Under the pieces are notes generated by a model. It did no database searches and had not been told where the DNA came from. It saw nothing but the letters and a program-made list of their open reading frames with translations. A DNA stretch of 64,000 nt, from contig OX419756.1 in the NCBI GenBank assembly GCA_948567375.1, forward strand, positions 33,272,552-33,336,551, written 5' to 3'. Position 1 is the stretch's first letter. Every line of letters starts with the position of its first letter. Of this stretch, positions 63,038-64,000 are shown piece after piece. This stretch comes from Lunularia cruciata (Eukaryota; Streptophyta; Marchantiopsida; Lunulariales; Lunulariaceae). A program made the translations under genes and the position numbers.

Positions 63038-64000
63038 CTATCTCTTGTACAGCTTGTTATCTTCCCACAATTGCTTAAATGTAACATTGGCATTTGTGGT
63101 GGCCAAGTCGGCTACAATATCATATTGGGGAACTCTTCCCAATTTGACCGTCTTCGTCTTCTGCTTTGAGTCCAAGGACTCTCCATGCTCCCTCTTGACT
63201 TCGGGACGCTTCAAAATGGTGACAGGCTTGCTAATGGTCTTAACCTGAGCTTCCTTGGGTTGGCCTACCTCGGCTTGAATCAGACCTTTTACTTCGGATC
63301 GGATGTCCACCGGAAAAATTGGAGACTTCGTCTTCGTCTCTTCTCCCAAACTCAGTTCTCGAGTCCTGAGTAATGCCTCCGTTAATTCTTTCTGCAAGGC
63401 TTTAGCTTTAGCTTTTGCGAGGATCTTTTCCTCCTTGGCCGAAAGAATTGCTTTTGGGCGCTGTCTCTTCGCCTTTCGGGAACACGACGAGGTCGTACTC
63501 AGTTCTTTGGGATCACGCTTCTTCTTGGTGGAGCGTGTCTCAACTTTCAAAATTTCAAGGTCTAGCCATTCTCCTTCTGAGGCCGGACTCCCTTCTTGAG
63601 GTCTTTCTTCCTCAAGAGTTCTACAATTTACATTCGTATCTCCCTTCGCCTGAAGTGCTGCACGCTTAGCGGGGGTTTGTACATATTTTACAAGAGGCTT
63701 CGGGTTTGGCGGGTGAGGGCATTGGTTGCCCGTATGCCCCGATCCTTTACAATTTCCACACAGGGGAATGTACCCAATTTGCCTTCTTGGCTTGGGACAA
63801 TTTGGAGACCAATGTCCCATCGAGCCACAATTATAACAGGCTCCGGGTGCAACATTCTGAGAGCAATTTTGGTTGCTCATCGGTGGTCTTCGTGCAGGAG
63901 CATTGGGGTTATACTCCCGAGGTCCAAACCTCGGACCTTGATACAATGTGCTTGGTTGAGGCTGTACCTCTTGAGTTTGGTACACCGCCTCTTCGTCCTC
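63038..64000 (-). pseudogene. Element H gag C-terminal region with two zinc knuckles
   Basis: Two CCHC knuckles, CYNCGSMGHWSPNC (CX2CX4HX4C) and CGNCKGSGHTGNQC, then a long basic/charged region rich in K and E (KEEKILAKAKAKALQKEL). Family role: RNA packaging in virus-like particles. It runs off the window, so the capsid domain is not seen. The frame is open here; only the terminal TAG separates it from protease. Confidence 0.85.

Larger units (their letters stand above)
47441..64000 (-). mobile_element. Ty3/gypsy element H, split by G2
   Basis: Minus-strand gag (zinc knuckles), protease, RT, RNase H, integrase and 3' LTR. The 5' LTR and gag N-terminus lie beyond 64000. G2 (48906-60225) sits inside the integrase: NIISR on the right side continues as RYGCPLELVSD on the left, with CGGG repeated at both junctions. 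From gag to RT the frame is continuous except for stops at TAG/TGA codons. FIDD-type RT without chromodomain. Confidence 0.88.

Noticed and set aside
1-64000. CRISPR arrays, rRNA genes, operons or a host protein-coding gene
   Set aside because: No regularly spaced short repeats with unique spacers, no rRNA signature, and every long frame belongs to a retroelement or the coiled-coil ORF.

Overview
The window is a nest of retrotransposons with no recognisable host gene. Moderate AT richness, dense non-LTR and LTR elements, and in-frame stops that look like C-to-T decay (often CAG to TAG, a CHG context) suggest a large, heavily methylated streptophyte genome (charophyte alga, bryophyte, lycophyte or fern). 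This is inference; no marker gene identifies the organism.

Three kinds of element explain almost everything. (1) An L1-like LINE with two subfamilies: A (copies L2, L3, L5, L9, L10, L12) and B (L1, L7, L11), plus an A/B chimera (L4) and scraps. ORF1 has a coiled coil and an RRM-like domain. ORF2 has an apurinic endonuclease (APE), reverse transcriptase (RT) and a C-terminal Cys/His knuckle. ORF2 lies in the same frame as ORF1, separated by one conserved UAG and with no AUG before the APE catalytic start. The 5' UTR is built of ~180-bp degenerate tandem monomers. The 3' end carries two hairpins and short tandem-repeat tails instead of poly(A). (2) A Ty3/gypsy family 'G', copies G1 (17628-35306) and G2 (48906-60225), ordered gag, protease, C5 cytosine methyltransferase, RT, RNase H, integrase, PHD finger. 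(3) Two minus-strand Ty3/gypsy elements of another type (FIDD-box RT, no chromodomain): I (37204-40628) and H (about 47440-64000, split by G2).

Layout: 1-17627 is a pile of LINE copies (L1-, L2-, fragment-, L3+, L4-, fragment-). 17628-35306 is one decayed G1 element opened by LINEs L5+, L6-, L7+, L8- and ended by L9-. L9 joins G1 to element I. 40629-47440 holds a broken minus-strand coiled-coil ORF split by L10-. 47440-64000 is element H, interrupted by G2, which itself contains a head-to-head LINE pair (L11-/L12+).

The order of events can be read from nesting: H, I and G1 are older; G2 entered H; LINEs entered G1, G2 and the coiled-coil ORF most recently and are nearly identical to each other. 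L7 is the only full-length LINE with both reading frames open. The most notable system is the retrotransposon-borne cytosine methyltransferase plus PHD finger in G, followed by the LINE stop-codon junction and monomeric 5' UTR.
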